A stretch of DNA of 64,000 nt from Gallaecimonas xiamenensis 3-C-1 (GCF_000299915.1 NZ_AMRI01000004.1:1-64000); one strand, 5' to 3'; positions 1 to 8,555 are shown, numbered from the stretch's first letter. The notes: a model not told the origin generated them from the sequence alone. Numbers and translations are program-made.

Positions 1-586
1 CAAGGCGCTGCTGGCCTGGGGCATTTTGCTGGGGTTGGTGGGAGCGGCGGGCCTTGGCCTTATCAGCATGCTAAATGCCGCCCTGATGGGGGCCGGCCTG
101 ATGCTGCTGACCGGCTGCATGTCGGTGGGCCAGGCTGAAAAGAGCCTGGATCTGCCCTTGGTGATCACCATTGCGTCCTCCTTTGCTTTGGGCACGGCGT
201 TGCAAAAAACCGGGGTTGCCGGGGTTATCGCCCACCAGTTGGTGGCCCTGTCCGGTGGCAAGCCCTGGCTGCTGCTGATCTTGGTGTACCTGGCGGTGTC
301 CCTGCTGACCGAAGTCATCACCAACAATGCCGCCGCCCTGGTGATGTTGCCCATCGTAGTGGAGATCACCGACAAGGCCGGCCTGGCTCCCACCCCTTTT
401 GTGTTCGCCCTGATGATGGCGGCCTCGGCCAGCTTTGCCACCCCCCTTGGCTACCAGACCAACCTGATGGTGCTGGGGCCTGGGGGCTACAAGTTCAACG
501 ATTTTCTGAAGGTGGGCCTGCCCATGAACCTGCTGGTGGGGGCCACAACCCTTACCGTGCTGCTGCTGGGTTGGCCTTTGCGCTAA
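1..586 (+). CDS. SLC13/DASS-family permease, C-terminal part (cut by left edge)
   Basis: The frame is open to the left edge, so only the last 195 or so codons are present. The protein is a string of hydrophobic helices. The TEVITNNAAALVMLP segment matches the signature helix of SLC13/CitMHS-type anion (sodium- or proton-coupled) permeases. The following A-S-F-A-T-P-L-G-Y-Q-T-N segment is the usual second substrate-binding hairpin motif of the family. It should be an inner-membrane carrier for dicarboxylates, sulfate or a similar anion; the substrate cannot be told from this part. The TTG at 26 is only an internal codon. A strong terminator follows at 761-787. Confidence 0.85.
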   Translation, partial: KALLAWGILLGLVGAAGLGLISMLNAALMGAGLMLLTGCMSVGQAEKSLDLPLVITIASSFALGTALQKTGVAGVIAHQLVALSGGKPWLLLILVYLAVSLLTEVITNNAAALVMLPIVVEITDKAGLAPTPFVFALMMAASASFATPLGYQTNLMVLGPGGYKFNDFLKVGLPMNLLVGATTLTVLLLGWPLR

Positions 587-727
587 TAGTGTCTGCCCCA
601 GACCGGTGCCCCATGGCAATGGCCAACAAGGCGAAGGGGCGGCCAGGGAGGTAGGGAGTACCTGGTGCTGTGCAAAGGCGGCGCCCGGTTTCGGCGTGTT
701 GCCAGGGACGAAAAGTTTCTGGGAGCT

Positions 728-787
728 TAGGGGGCCAGCGTGCTGCCTGGCCCTAAAACAAAAAAAGGCGCCTTGCGGCGCCTTTTT
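728..787. terminator. Bidirectional intrinsic terminator preceded by a second inverted repeat
   Basis: AAAAGGCGCC, a TTGC loop and GGCGCCTTTT form a strong stem with A-runs and T-runs on both sides (761-787). It can end both the permease from the left and the DUF6580 gene from the right. A separate inverted repeat (AGGGGGCCAG with CTGGCCCT, 729-754) sits directly before it. Confidence 0.8.
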
Positions 788-1296
788 CAATGGCTGTATT
801 GCTGCGGGAAGTGTTTTTCCAAGGCGTAAAAGGCGCCGAAGAAAAGGGCGTTGAAGGCCAGGTCCCCCACCAAGGTGTACTGGAAGAAGGGGACGCCGGC
901 AGCCAGGGATTGGTTCAGGCCTTCAAGACCTGGCGGGTAATAATTACCCACCAGCCACACCGCCGCGTTGGTGACAAAGAAAAACAACAATGACCCGGAC
1001 AGGGATCCGGCCAGCACCCGGCCGGGGTTGATGTCCTTGCCCACCCAAAAGCCCAGCATCACCGTCAGCAACAAGGCGCCGTAGACGAAGGGCAGGGTAG
1101 GGTGCAGGCCCAGCACCAGATCGGACAGGGCCATGGCCGCCAGCGGCACCAGCAAGGCCATGGCGCGGGTCTGGAAGTGGGCGCCGGCAAAAAGGGCCAT
1201 GGCGGCCACCGGCGACACGTTCCAGGGGTGCGGCATCACCCGGTACAGGGCGCACAGGGCGATGATGGCAAGCAGTGTCAGCAGGCGTGGGGTCAT
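787..1296 (-). CDS. DUF6580-type membrane protein, probable B12-uptake partner
   Basis: A 169-residue protein with about five hydrophobic helices and short loops, resembling the S components of ECF vitamin transporters. I recognise the DUF6580 'putative transport protein' pattern: N-terminal VMPHPWNVSPVAAMALFAGA, the central SDLVLGLHPT motif and a GDLAFNALFFG helix near the end. It lies 11 bp after the BtuB-like receptor gene on the same strand, downstream of a cobalamin riboswitch. That context suggests inner-membrane passage of cobalamin or a cobinamide-like precursor. No ECF ATPase genes are in the window, so energising is unknown. The family assignment rests on memory of the pattern; the B12 role is inferred from the neighbours. 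Confidence 0.75.
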   Translation of the reverse strand: MTPRLLTLLAIIALCALYRVMPHPWNVSPVAAMALFAGAHFQTRAMALLVPLAAMALSDLVLGLHPTLPFVYGALLLTVMLGFWVGKDINPGRVLAGSLSGSLLFFFVTNAAVWLVGNYYPPGLEGLNQSLAAGVPFFQYTLVGDLAFNALFFGAFYALEKHFPQQYSH

Positions 1297-1307
1297 TGTT
1301 ATCCTCG

Positions 1308-3218
1308 TCAGAAGTTGTAGCGCGCGGTGAGGTTTAACTCACGGCCTTTGCCGGGGTACCAGGAGTCTTCCCCCCAGGCATTGTAAACGGCGTAATCCGC
1401 AAATCGCTTATCAAACAGATTATCCACCCTCAGCACAAAGTGCCAGGGGCCTTGTTGCCAAATTCCCGCCAGGTTCCAAAGGCCGTAACTGCCGACCTTG
1501 TCGCCCTGGTTGAGGTTGTCGGACAGCAGGTACTGGCTGCCACGGTATTGGTATTCGACCCGGGCGCTCAGCGCCTTGGACAGCACCAGGTCCCCATAGA
1601 GCAGGCCGCTGTGGCGCGACACCCAGGGCACCTTGTGGCCGTCGCTGGCGCCCTTGGTGAACTGGGCGTCCAGCCATTGGTAGTCGACGCCCAGGGTCAG
1701 GGGGCCAAAGTCCTGGTGCCCGGCCAGGTTGACGCCGTAGCGGCGGGACTGGTCGGCATTGACGTTGGCGCCGGCAAAGAGGCCGCCTTCGGGGGCCGGG
1801 GCGTTGGCGTCAAAGACGATCTCGTCTTTGAGATCCAGGCGAAAGGCCGACAGGCTGAGCTGCTCACCGGCCCAGCCCAGCTCCACCGACAGGCCCTTTT
1901 GCGGGTCCAGGCCCAGGATGCCGGCTGGGGTGTAGCCCTGCTCGTCCAGCTTGGCAAAACGCACGTTGCGGTCGATACGGGCAAAGAGGCGCCCGGCCTG
2001 GTCCAGCTGGTATTGGCCGGCCAGGGACCAGGTGGTGGCGTCGCGGCTGATGGACACGCCCTGGGCGTAGGTGCTGGCGTAGATGAGGTCGTCGTCCACG
2101 TCGGTGTAGCGCAGGCCGGCGCTCAGGGTCAGGGCCTGGTGCTGCCACTGGCCGTTGGCATAGAGGCTTTGGCTGTCGCGGCTGTTATGGGCGCCCAGGC
2201 TGTCGTCGTCGTAGTTGCCGTGTTCGTAATCGATACCGGCCAGCACCGCCAGTTCACCCAGTTGGCCCTTGAGGCGCGGGGAGATGCGGTTAAGGCGCTC
2301 GGTGGTTTCGCTGGGGTTGTCCACGGCCCAGTCCATGTAGCTTTGGTTGTAGTCCCGTTCCCGGCGGCTCGCCGAGCCGTCCACCAGCAGCTGCCAGTTG
2401 TCGTCCAGCTGCTGTTCCAGGCCCAGGCGGGCCACCTGGCTTATCTGGTTGATAAAGTCCTTGGCAAATTCGGGGCGGGAGAAGCGCCGGTCGGTCTGGC
2501 TGAAAGTCAGGGGGCCGGGCTGGTCGCGGTCGTCCTGGTCCCAGCCCAGCTCGGCATAGAGGTGGCGCCCTTGGGTGCGGTAACCCAGGCGGCCCTGCAC
2601 CGAGGCGGTGCGGCTTTGGCTGTGGTCGCGGTAGTTGTCGGCTTTGTCCCAGGCCAGGTTGCTGTCGACGTAGAGGCCGTTGGCAAAGCCCTTGGACAGG
2701 TTGGCCCCCAGGGCCTGGTGGTCAAAGCTGCCGAGGCTGGCCGAAACCTGGCCGCCGTCGCTGCCGCCCTTGGTTATGATGTTGATAACGCCGCCCACGG
2801 CCTGGTCGCCATAGAGCACACCGGCGGAGCCTTGCAGCACTTCGATGCGGGCTATGTTGCCAAGGCGCAGGCTGGCCAGGGCCGGCCCGGCCAGGCTTTG
2901 GCTGTTCAGGCGGCGCCCGTCGATCAGCACCAGCACGTTAGCGCCGCTTTGGTCGGGGGCAAAGCCGCGCAGGCTCAGCACCGGGCCAGAGCCTGAGTTG
3001 GCCACCTGAATACCGGCGCGGCCACGGAGCAGGCTTTCCAGGCTGGTGGCACCGCTGTTTTCGATATCCGCTTGGCTGATCAGGGTGACGGCGGCCGGCA
3101 GGCTGTCTACGGCCTGGGTCTGGCGGCCCAGCACCAGCAGGTGCTCGTCGGCGCTCTGAGCGGCCTGGACGGCCACCGGCAGCAGCGCCAGGGCGATAAG
3201 GGTTCGGGAAAAGCCCAT
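1308..3218 (-). CDS. btuB: TonB-dependent outer-membrane receptor, BtuB-like (cobalamin)
   Basis: A 636-residue outer-membrane receptor. It has an N-terminal signal peptide (cleavage about residues 19-22, VQA-AQS), then a TonB-box-like stretch (HLLVLG), a plug domain (residues about 35-150, with VLVLIDGRRLN and GVLYGDQAVGGVINIIT motifs) and a 22-strand-type barrel ending in the terminal aromatic F (LTARYNF). Length and plug motifs fit the BtuB subgroup. A clear cobalamin riboswitch lies about 95 bp upstream, which strongly supports corrinoid as the ligand. The leader holds a weak GGA about nine bases before the ATG. The DUF6580 membrane gene follows on the same transcript. Confidence 0.85.
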   Translation of the reverse strand: MGFSRTLIALALLPVAVQAAQSADEHLLVLGRQTQAVDSLPAAVTLISQADIENSGATSLESLLRGRAGIQVANSGSGPVLSLRGFAPDQSGANVLVLIDGRRLNSQSLAGPALASLRLGNIARIEVLQGSAGVLYGDQAVGGVINIITKGGSDGGQVSASLGSFDHQALGANLSKGFANGLYVDSNLAWDKADNYRDHSQSRTASVQGRLGYRTQGRHLYAELGWDQDDRDQPGPLTFSQTDRRFSRPEFAKDFINQISQVARLGLEQQLDDNWQLLVDGSASRRERDYNQSYMDWAVDNPSETTERLNRISPRLKGQLGELAVLAGIDYEHGNYDDDSLGAHNSRDSQSLYANGQWQHQALTLSAGLRYTDVDDDLIYASTYAQGVSISRDATTWSLAGQYQLDQAGRLFARIDRNVRFAKLDEQGYTPAGILGLDPQKGLSVELGWAGEQLSLSAFRLDLKDEIVFDANAPAPEGGLFAGANVNADQSRRYGVNLAGHQDFGPLTLGVDYQWLDAQFTKGASDGHKVPWVSRHSGLLYGDLVLSKALSARVEYQYRGSQYLLSDNLNQGDKVGSYGLWNLAGIWQQGPWHFVLRVDNLFDKRFADYAVYNAWGEDSWYPGKGRELNLTARYNF

Positions 3219-3271
3219 AAAGTTCTATCCACTTCATGGGGGCAATGAAGGTACCACAGCAAAAATGCCGA

Positions 3272-3302
3272 ACCTGTGCCTTGCCCACCGAAGGCGTCAG
3301 GT
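3272..3302 (-). promoter_or_regulatory. Possible expression-platform hairpin of the cobalamin riboswitch
   Basis: Read on the minus strand, the halves ACCTG-AC-GCCTT and AAGGC-AC-AGGT can pair around an eight-base loop just downstream of the B12 box. A CATTTTT run follows a few bases later (3261-3266). This looks like a terminator used as expression platform. No thermodynamic folding was done. Confidence 0.45.
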
Positions 3303-3311
3303 TTTCTTTCA

Positions 3312-3450
3312 TGGCCGGTCTCCGGACTTGGACGGGGTCTAGCAGCGCCGCCTTCCCGTGTTGCCACAGTGGCCTGATGACGCTGCGCCTTCCTTACCGT
3401 TGCGGGGGCAGTGCCGGATTTACACCGGCTTCCCGATTATCCCAGCGGGC
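3312..3450 (-). promoter_or_regulatory. Cobalamin (adenosylcobalamin) riboswitch
   Basis: On the minus strand, in the right order: GGGAAGCCGGTGTAAATCCG, then CTGCCCCCGCAACGGTAA, then the GCCACTG element, and finally the B12 box AGTCCGGAGACCGGCC. These match the conserved core of cobalamin riboswitches. The RNA would lie in the leader of the BtuB-like receptor and DUF6580 genes and lower their expression when adenosylcobalamin is plentiful. Confidence 0.95.
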
Positions 3451-3695
3451 ACCATGAAAAAAGGCGTTGAATTCAGTAAAAGCTGAAGCGGCGATCATAG
3501 GGATTTGTAACTTGGAAGTCCAGATGGCCAAAGTGCTTTTAGAGCCGCTTTTGACCCAGCTGAGTCCTTTTAAAACAGGCCCTAAGATGAGCTTGCCAAT
3601 GGCGGCATTGTGCATAAGGATTAGAACAGCAGTTAAGTCTGTGGTTTTTTTGACCGCTTTAGGGAATCAGGCGGCCCCAACATGGAGTGTGGGAC
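3451..3695. other. Intergenic stretch between B12 unit and next gene
   Basis: About 245 bases between the riboswitch and the small membrane-protein gene at 3696. Base use is more A/T-rich than the genes. It must hold the promoter for the minus-strand B12 transcript and probably one for the plus-strand gene, but no promoter can be placed with certainty. No credible gene is seen. Confidence 0.5.
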
Positions 3696-4076
3696 ATGGT
3701 AGACGAAGAACAGCTGCAAAGCGGCAACAGCCGCTGGCTCAAATTACCCTTGGCTATCCTGGCCGGGTTGGTAGTGGCGGCCTCCACCCAGGTTTTAATT
3801 CAAGGCATTGCCATCGCCCTTTATCCGGCGGAGCAGGGCCTGGGCTACACCCTTGTCACCCTTATCGGTATCTGGCTGGCCAGTTTTGTCGGCGTGCTGA
3901 CGGCACTGCTGCTGGAGCGGCGCCGCGCGGCCGTGTTGTCTTGGTCCCTGGTAGCCATATTGGCGTTGGTGGCGGTGCTTTATTCGGCGCTGCTGGCCTA
4001 CCCCTGGTGGCTGGCCCTGGCGGCGATCGCGGGTATGCTGCCCTTGTCGCGCCTGGCCGGGCGCATGGCGGTTTGA
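3696..4076 (+). CDS. Small hypothetical four-helix membrane protein
   Basis: A 126-residue protein with four predicted hydrophobic segments (about residues 16-42, 50-72, 82-100 and 102-120) and a short charged loop (ERRRAA) in the middle. No family is recognised. I chose the ATG at 3696 because GGAG at 3684-3687 is correctly spaced for it; a GTG nine bases upstream is the alternative. The gene stands alone between the B12 leader and the dehydrogenase gene. Confidence 0.7.
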   Translation: MVDEEQLQSGNSRWLKLPLAILAGLVVAASTQVLIQGIAIALYPAEQGLGYTLVTLIGIWLASFVGVLTALLLERRRAAVLSWSLVAILALVAVLYSALLAYPWWLALAAIAGMLPLSRLAGRMAV

Positions 4077-4138
4077 GGCTTGCACCAGGGCCCGGGGCTG
4101 GATTAAAAAAAGCCAAGCCCCTTTAACCGGACCTTGTG

Positions 4139-5059
4139 ATGAAAGCCGTGCTCCTGGATGCCGATACCCTGGGCAAGGATATCGATTTAAGCCCTATCCG
4201 TGCCGTGGTCAGCGAACTTCGGGTCTTTGGCACCACAGCCCCAAGCCAGCTCCAGGCCCATGCCGCCGACGCCGAGCTGCTGCTCACCAACAAAGTGGTG
4301 CTGGATGATGCCATCATGGCCGGGCGCAGAGCCCTGCTGGTGATGGCCACCGGTACCAACAACGTCGACCTGGCCGCCGCCAAGGCCAGGGGCATTCCGG
4401 TGTGCAATGTCAGCAATTACGGTACCGCCTCGGTGGCCCAACACAGCCTGATGCTGATGTTGGCCCTGGCCGCCCGTTTGCCCCTGTACCAGCGGGACCT
4501 GGCCGCCGGCGCCTGGCAGCAAAGCCCCTTTTTCTGCCTGATGGGCCACGCCACCTTGGAATTCAAAGGCAAGACCCTGGTGCTGGTGGGCTCCGGGACC
4601 CTGGGCAGCGAAGTGGCCCGCCTGGCCGAGGCCTTTGGCGCCAAGGTGGTGTTTGCCGCCCGTCCCGGGGACCCTGGCGACAACCGCCCCAGCCTCGACA
4701 GCCTGCTGCCCCAGGCCGATCTCTTGTCTTTCCACTGCCCCTTGACCGAGGCGACCCGCCACCTGCTGAACGGCGAGCGGCTGGCAATCATCAAACCCGG
4801 CTGCCTGGTGATCAACTGCGCCCGTGGCAGCATCATCGACGAGCAGGCGGCCCTTGCGGCCCTTAAAGCTGGGCGCCTGGGGGGGCTGGCGGTGGATGTG
4901 CTGCCCGAAGAGCCGCCCCGCCAGGGCCATGCCCTGCTGGCGTCCCTGGCTGAACCCTTGAACCTGATTGTCACTCCCCACAACGCCTGGATAAGCCCGG
5001 AGGCGCGCCAGAACATCGTCAATCTCACCGCCGACAATATTCGCCGGTTGCAACCCTAG
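4139..5059 (+). CDS. D-2-hydroxyacid dehydrogenase (hydroxypyruvate/glycerate dehydrogenase type)
   Basis: A 306-residue NAD(P)-dependent oxidoreductase. The substrate domain comes first, then a Rossmann fold with GSGTLGSEVA at residues 151-160 and Arg175 shortly after the second strand. The catalytic triad of the family is visible: Arg229 in NCARGSIIDE, Glu258 in DVLPEEPP, and His281 in TPHNAW. The family reduces 2-keto acids such as hydroxypyruvate or glyoxylate to D-2-hydroxyacids. The nucleotide-domain pattern resembles HprA-type glycerate dehydrogenases, but the exact substrate is not set by these motifs. ATG 4139 is preferred over an in-frame GTG just upstream. The GFA gene starts nine bases after the stop. 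Confidence 0.88.
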   Translation: MKAVLLDADTLGKDIDLSPIRAVVSELRVFGTTAPSQLQAHAADAELLLTNKVVLDDAIMAGRRALLVMATGTNNVDLAAAKARGIPVCNVSNYGTASVAQHSLMLMLALAARLPLYQRDLAAGAWQQSPFFCLMGHATLEFKGKTLVLVGSGTLGSEVARLAEAFGAKVVFAARPGDPGDNRPSLDSLLPQADLLSFHCPLTEATRHLLNGERLAIIKPGCLVINCARGSIIDEQAALAALKAGRLGGLAVDVLPEEPPRQGHALLASLAEPLNLIVTPHNAWISPEARQNIVNLTADNIRRLQP

Positions 5060-5067
5060 GAGGGGTT

Positions 5068-5469
5068 ATGGAACAGCAAGGAAGTTGCCTTTGCGGCCAG
5101 GTGCGCTATCGCCTGGACGCCACTTTCAGCCATTTTTACCTGTGCCACTGCCAGCATTGCCAAAAGGGCAGCGGCTCTGCCCATGGTGCCAACCTCTTTG
5201 CCATGGGTGGCCAGGTGCATTGGCTGCAGGGTGAGGAACTGTTGCACCGCTTTACGCTGCCGGGCAGCCGCCACGGGCGGGCCTTTTGTAGCAACTGTGG
5301 CTCGCCCCTGCCATACCAGGACGGTGCCCTGTTGCTGGTGCCGGCCGGCAGCCTGGACCAGGCCCCCACCATTGCCCCCACCGCCCATCTTTTTTTAGCC
5401 AGCCGGGCGCCTTGGGAGCACAACTTGGCCGCCTTGCCCGGTTTTGACCAACTGCCCCCCGGAGCCTGA
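5068..5469 (+). CDS. GFA-family (glutathione-dependent formaldehyde-activating-like) zinc protein
   Basis: A 133-residue protein with the CENP-V/GFA zinc-binding pattern: Cys7-x-Cys9, Cys26-x-Cys28-x2-Cys31 and Cys74-x2-Cys77 (FCSNCGSPL). Family members bind structural and catalytic zinc; the founding enzyme condenses formaldehyde with glutathione, but most paralogs have no proven substrate. AGGAGG lies just before the ATG. Its TGA overlaps the ATG of the next gene, so the two are probably translated together, and both follow the 2-hydroxyacid dehydrogenase closely. Confidence 0.88.
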   Translation: MEQQGSCLCGQVRYRLDATFSHFYLCHCQHCQKGSGSAHGANLFAMGGQVHWLQGEELLHRFTLPGSRHGRAFCSNCGSPLPYQDGALLLVPAGSLDQAPTIAPTAHLFLASRAPWEHNLAALPGFDQLPPGA

Positions 5470-6083
5470 TGGTGATGCGTGGATACTACAAAGCCGGCGA
5501 CTGCGTTTTCTGGATTAGCCGGCAGCTACACTGCGATACCGACAGCTTTGAGCACCTGGGGGGCGCCTATGCCCGCGACAAGGCCCAGGGCTTCTACGCC
5601 GGCTACCCCAAGGCCAAGATGGATGCCGCCAGCCTTTGCTACCTGGGAGGCTATTTTGCCAAGGACAAGCATCATATTTATTACGAAGGAACCGCCATGC
5701 CCAAGGTGGACAGGGACAGCGCCTGTTACCTTGGGGAAGATCTGCTAAGGGACAAGACCCAGGTCTTTTGCCGCCGGCGGCTGTTGCCAGGGGCCGACCC
5801 TGAAACCATAGTGGCCCTGGACTGCTACCACAGCCGGGACGCCAGCCAGGCCTTTTTTGTCAACAAGGTCATCAAAGACGCGCACCTCGCCAGCTTTACG
5901 CCTTTGGGCGATGGCTTGCAGCTTTTTGCCCGGGACCAAGACCGGGTCTATTACCAGGGGCGCCCCATCAAGGGAGCCGATCCCAACACTTTTGAGAGCC
6001 TGGGGGGCACCCTGGCCAGATGCCAAAACGGCTATTACGACGCAGGCAAGGCGATACCGGCACTGGCCGCTGGCGGCCAATAA
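5469..6083 (+). CDS. DKNYY-repeat-like protein
   Basis: A 204-residue protein made of repeated units of about 35-40 residues. Each has a pattern near Y-x-K-D-K-x-x-x-[FY]-Y-x-G-x-x-[IM]-x-x-[AV]-D-x-x-[ST]-F, for example YFAKDKHHIYYEGTAMPKVD and FARDQDRVYYQGRPIKGAD. This is the DKNYY family, found scattered in bacteria and with no known biochemical role. No signal peptide is visible, so it is probably cytoplasmic. It overlaps the GFA gene by one base (TGATG) and is followed after 11 bases by the racemase gene. Confidence 0.78.
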   Translation: MVMRGYYKAGDCVFWISRQLHCDTDSFEHLGGAYARDKAQGFYAGYPKAKMDAASLCYLGGYFAKDKHHIYYEGTAMPKVDRDSACYLGEDLLRDKTQVFCRRRLLPGADPETIVALDCYHSRDASQAFFVNKVIKDAHLASFTPLGDGLQLFARDQDRVYYQGRPIKGADPNTFESLGGTLARCQNGYYDAGKAIPALAAGGQ

Positions 6084-6094
6084 GGAGATAGCGA

Positions 6095-6796
6095 TTGAAA
6101 ACCATAGGTTTGCTGGGGGGCATGAGCTGGGAGAGCACCCAGGGCTATTACAGCGCCATCAACCGAGGGGTAAGGGCGCGCTGCGGTGGCCTGCATTCGG
6201 CCAAAATCGCCCTCTACAGCGTCGACTTTGCGCCCCTGGCGGCGGCGCAGCACCAAGGGGATTGGGCCGGGGCGGCAGCCTTGCTGGTGGAAGGCGCCAA
6301 GCGGGTGGAGGCGGCGGGTGCCGACTTTTTACTGCTGTGCACCAACACCATGCACAAGCTGGCCCCCGAGCTGAGCCAGGCCCTGTCCATTCCTCTGGTT
6401 CATATTGCCGACGCCACCGGTGAGGCCCTGGTCCAAGCCGGGGTGCGCCGGGTGGGGCTGCTGGGCACCGCCTTTACCATGGAGCAGGATTTCTACAAGG
6501 GGCGGTTGGCCCAAGGCTTTGGGCTGGAGGTGCTGGTGCCGGACGAAAGCGACCGGGCCTTGGTGCATGACGTTATCTATCAGGAGCTGTGCCAGGGCCG
6601 CATCGAGGCGGCCTCCCGGGCCCAGTATCTGCAGGTTATCGACCGCCTTGCCGCCAGGGGCGCCCAGGCAGTGATCCTGGGCTGCACCGAAATAGGGCTG
6701 CTGGTGGGGCAGGGGGACACCCCGGTGCCCCTTTTCGACACCACGGCGCTCCATGCCCAAAAGGCCGTCGCCTTGGCAACGGCCCAATTACCTTAG
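6095..6796 (+). CDS. Aspartate/glutamate racemase family protein
   Basis: A 233-residue cofactor-independent racemase. The two catalytic cysteines are in their usual contexts: Cys82 in LLCTNTMHK and Cys197 in LGCTEIGLL. The N-terminal GLLGGMSWEST is typical of YgeA/RacD-like members, which interconvert L- and D-aspartate, glutamate or other amino acids. The start is a TTG preceded by TAAGGAGA at ideal distance; no in-frame ATG gives the full N-terminal strand. The 3' end overlaps the convergent GST gene by four bases. Confidence 0.88.
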   Translation: MKTIGLLGGMSWESTQGYYSAINRGVRARCGGLHSAKIALYSVDFAPLAAAQHQGDWAGAAALLVEGAKRVEAAGADFLLLCTNTMHKLAPELSQALSIPLVHIADATGEALVQAGVRRVGLLGTAFTMEQDFYKGRLAQGFGLEVLVPDESDRALVHDVIYQELCQGRIEAASRAQYLQVIDRLAARGAQAVILGCTEIGLLVGQGDTPVPLFDTTALHAQKAVALATAQLP

Positions 6797-7440
6797 GCCG
6801 GTTGCTGGTCCAAGGCGGCCTGGTGGGCCTGGGCCCATTGCTGGTCGCGGGCGGCCACCTTGACGGCGCTGGGGCGGCCGACAATACGATTAACATAGTC
6901 GGTCAGCAGCGGCGATTCGGGCACCAGCTTGAACATCAGCCCCCAGTTCAAGGCGCTGCCCCAGAGGATGTCGGCGGCGCTGAACTGCTCCCCAAGCAAA
7001 TAGGGCCCTTTGGCCAGGCGCGCCAGGACAGTGCCCAGCATGGTGTCAAAGTCCCCGTACACCGACATCTTGGGGTTGGTGACCTCCCGGCCCTGGGCCT
7101 TGTCCACCAGGGCCGGCTCGTAACAGGCGGCGTAATAGACCATCCAGCGCAGGTAGTCGCCCCTTTGCGGTGAAGTGATAGCCGGCGCCAGGGCCTTTTC
7201 GGGAAAGAGGTCGGCCAGGTAGATGAAAATCGCCACCTGCTCGGTCACCAGGGTGTCGCCGTGCAGCAGCGCCGGCACCTTGCCAAGGGGGTTGATGGCC
7301 AGGTAGGGGCTTTGGCGCTGCTCGTCGGCCTTCATGTTCAACAGCTGCAGCTCGAAGGGAGCCTCCAGCTCTTCCAGCAGGGTCAGGGCCACGGACGAAC
7401 GGGTTTGGGGGGCATGGTAGAAAACAAGCGAGTCTTTCAC
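6793..7440 (-). CDS. Glutathione S-transferase family protein
   Basis: A 215-residue protein with an N-terminal thioredoxin-like domain (residues 1-80; FYHAPQTRSSVAL, then NPLGKVPAL and the EQVAIFIYLADLFP segment that binds the glutathione gamma-glutamyl group) and a helical C-terminal domain with the FSAADILWG capping motif. It probably conjugates or reduces small electrophiles with glutathione in the cytoplasm. I chose the GTG at 7440 because AAGGA precedes it; upstream extension adds a non-homologous tail. It is divergent from a WYL-type regulator, a pairing that suggests local control. Confidence 0.85.
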   Translation of the reverse strand: MKDSLVFYHAPQTRSSVALTLLEELEAPFELQLLNMKADEQRQSPYLAINPLGKVPALLHGDTLVTEQVAIFIYLADLFPEKALAPAITSPQRGDYLRWMVYYAACYEPALVDKAQGREVTNPKMSVYGDFDTMLGTVLARLAKGPYLLGEQFSAADILWGSALNWGLMFKLVPESPLLTDYVNRIVGRPSAVKVAARDQQWAQAHQAALDQQPA

Positions 7441-7539
7441 GGTCTTTTTCCTTGTGATGATGGGCCAAGGCTTGGCAACCCCACCAAGATACGGGGCCAT
7501 ACCTGTCAAATACTGTCAGGTTAGGGTAAATTTTTTGCC

Positions 7540-8514
7540 ATGCGAGCCAGTCGACTACTTTCCATTCTGATGCACCTGCAGGCCAAGGGGCAGGTCAATG
7601 CCCAGCAACTGGCCGAGCATTGCCAGGTGTCGTTGCGCACCATTTATAGGGATATGGACGCCCTGAGCGGCGCCGGCATTCCCTTGTACAGCGAAAGGGG
7701 CGCCGAGGGCGGTTATCGCCTGTTGGGAAACCACCGCACCCAGCTTAACGGCCTGTCCGCTGACGAAGCCCAGGGCCTTTTCATGCTGGGCCTTAGTGGC
7801 CAAGCGGCCGAGCTGGGCCTGGGCGGGGTGGTGGCCGAGGCCCAACTCAAGCTGCTGGCGGCCTTGCCCACCGGCCAGCGGGACAGCCTGGCCAAAATGA
7901 GTGACCGCTTCTTGCTGGACGCCCCAGGTTGGTTTGGGGAGGCGGAAACACTGCCGGCCCTGGTGCCCCTGGCTGAAGCGGTGCGCCGCCAGCGTCGGCT
8001 TTGGCTGCGCTATCGCAGCTGGAAGAGCCAGCGGGAAAGGGAGCTTTGCCCCCTGGGCCTGGTGCAAAAGGGCGGCCAGTGGTACCTGGTGGGGCAGGTG
8101 GGGGCCGACATCCGCACTTATCGGGTGTCGCGCATCCTCGATTTCAAGGTGCTTGCTACCGGTTTTGAACGGCCGCAGGACTTCAACCTGGCCCAATATT
8201 GGCAGCAAAGCCGCCAGCGCCTGGAACAGGAAAGTTACCCCGACCAGGCGCTGCTGCGCCTCTCTGCTCAGGGCCACAAACTCCTTCGGGCCCTCTTTAG
8301 CCCCTACCAACTGGCCCGCAGCCAAGCCCAAGGGGAGCCGGACGCCCAAGGCTGGCAGCAAGTTAGCCTGCCCATGGGGTCGGTCTGGCATATGGCCTCG
8401 GAGCTGGCGCGCCTGGGGGCCGAGGTGGAAGTGCTGGCCCCCGCCGCCCTAAGGAAACAGCTGGCCGACACTGCCAGCAAGGTGCTGGCGCTGTACCGCC
8501 CCAAAGACAGCTAG
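7540..8514 (+). CDS. YafY/DeoR-type HTH regulator with WYL domain
   Basis: A 324-residue transcription factor. Residues 1-60 form a winged helix (HTH_11: LLSILMHLQAKGQVNAQQLA and VSLRTIYRDMDALSGAGIP). A WYL domain follows at about 140-220 (LWLRYRSWKSQRERELCPLG and GGQWYLVGQ), then a WCX-like C-terminal extension. WYL domains sense nucleic-acid or small ligands and switch DNA binding. The gene is divergent from the GST gene with about 100 bases between starts, so it probably regulates that gene and itself; the effector is unknown. Confidence 0.87.
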   Translation: MRASRLLSILMHLQAKGQVNAQQLAEHCQVSLRTIYRDMDALSGAGIPLYSERGAEGGYRLLGNHRTQLNGLSADEAQGLFMLGLSGQAAELGLGGVVAEAQLKLLAALPTGQRDSLAKMSDRFLLDAPGWFGEAETLPALVPLAEAVRRQRRLWLRYRSWKSQRERELCPLGLVQKGGQWYLVGQVGADIRTYRVSRILDFKVLATGFERPQDFNLAQYWQQSRQRLEQESYPDQALLRLSAQGHKLLRALFSPYQLARSQAQGEPDAQGWQQVSLPMGSVWHMASELARLGAEVEVLAPAALRKQLADTASKVLALYRPKDS

Positions 8515-8555
8515 GCCAACCCCGAGCGTGCTTCCCCTTGGCTTATGACATGACA

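Noticed and set aside
1440-2996. Long open frame (518 codons) on the plus strand
   Set aside because: It is antisense to the BtuB-like receptor and its protein has the biased V/A/G/Q composition of a GC-rich shadow frame; no domain.
3467-4126. Longer plus-strand frame covering the small membrane protein
   Set aside because: A different frame from the membrane protein; its N-terminal part lies in intergenic DNA and the rest is G/R/A-rich shadow.
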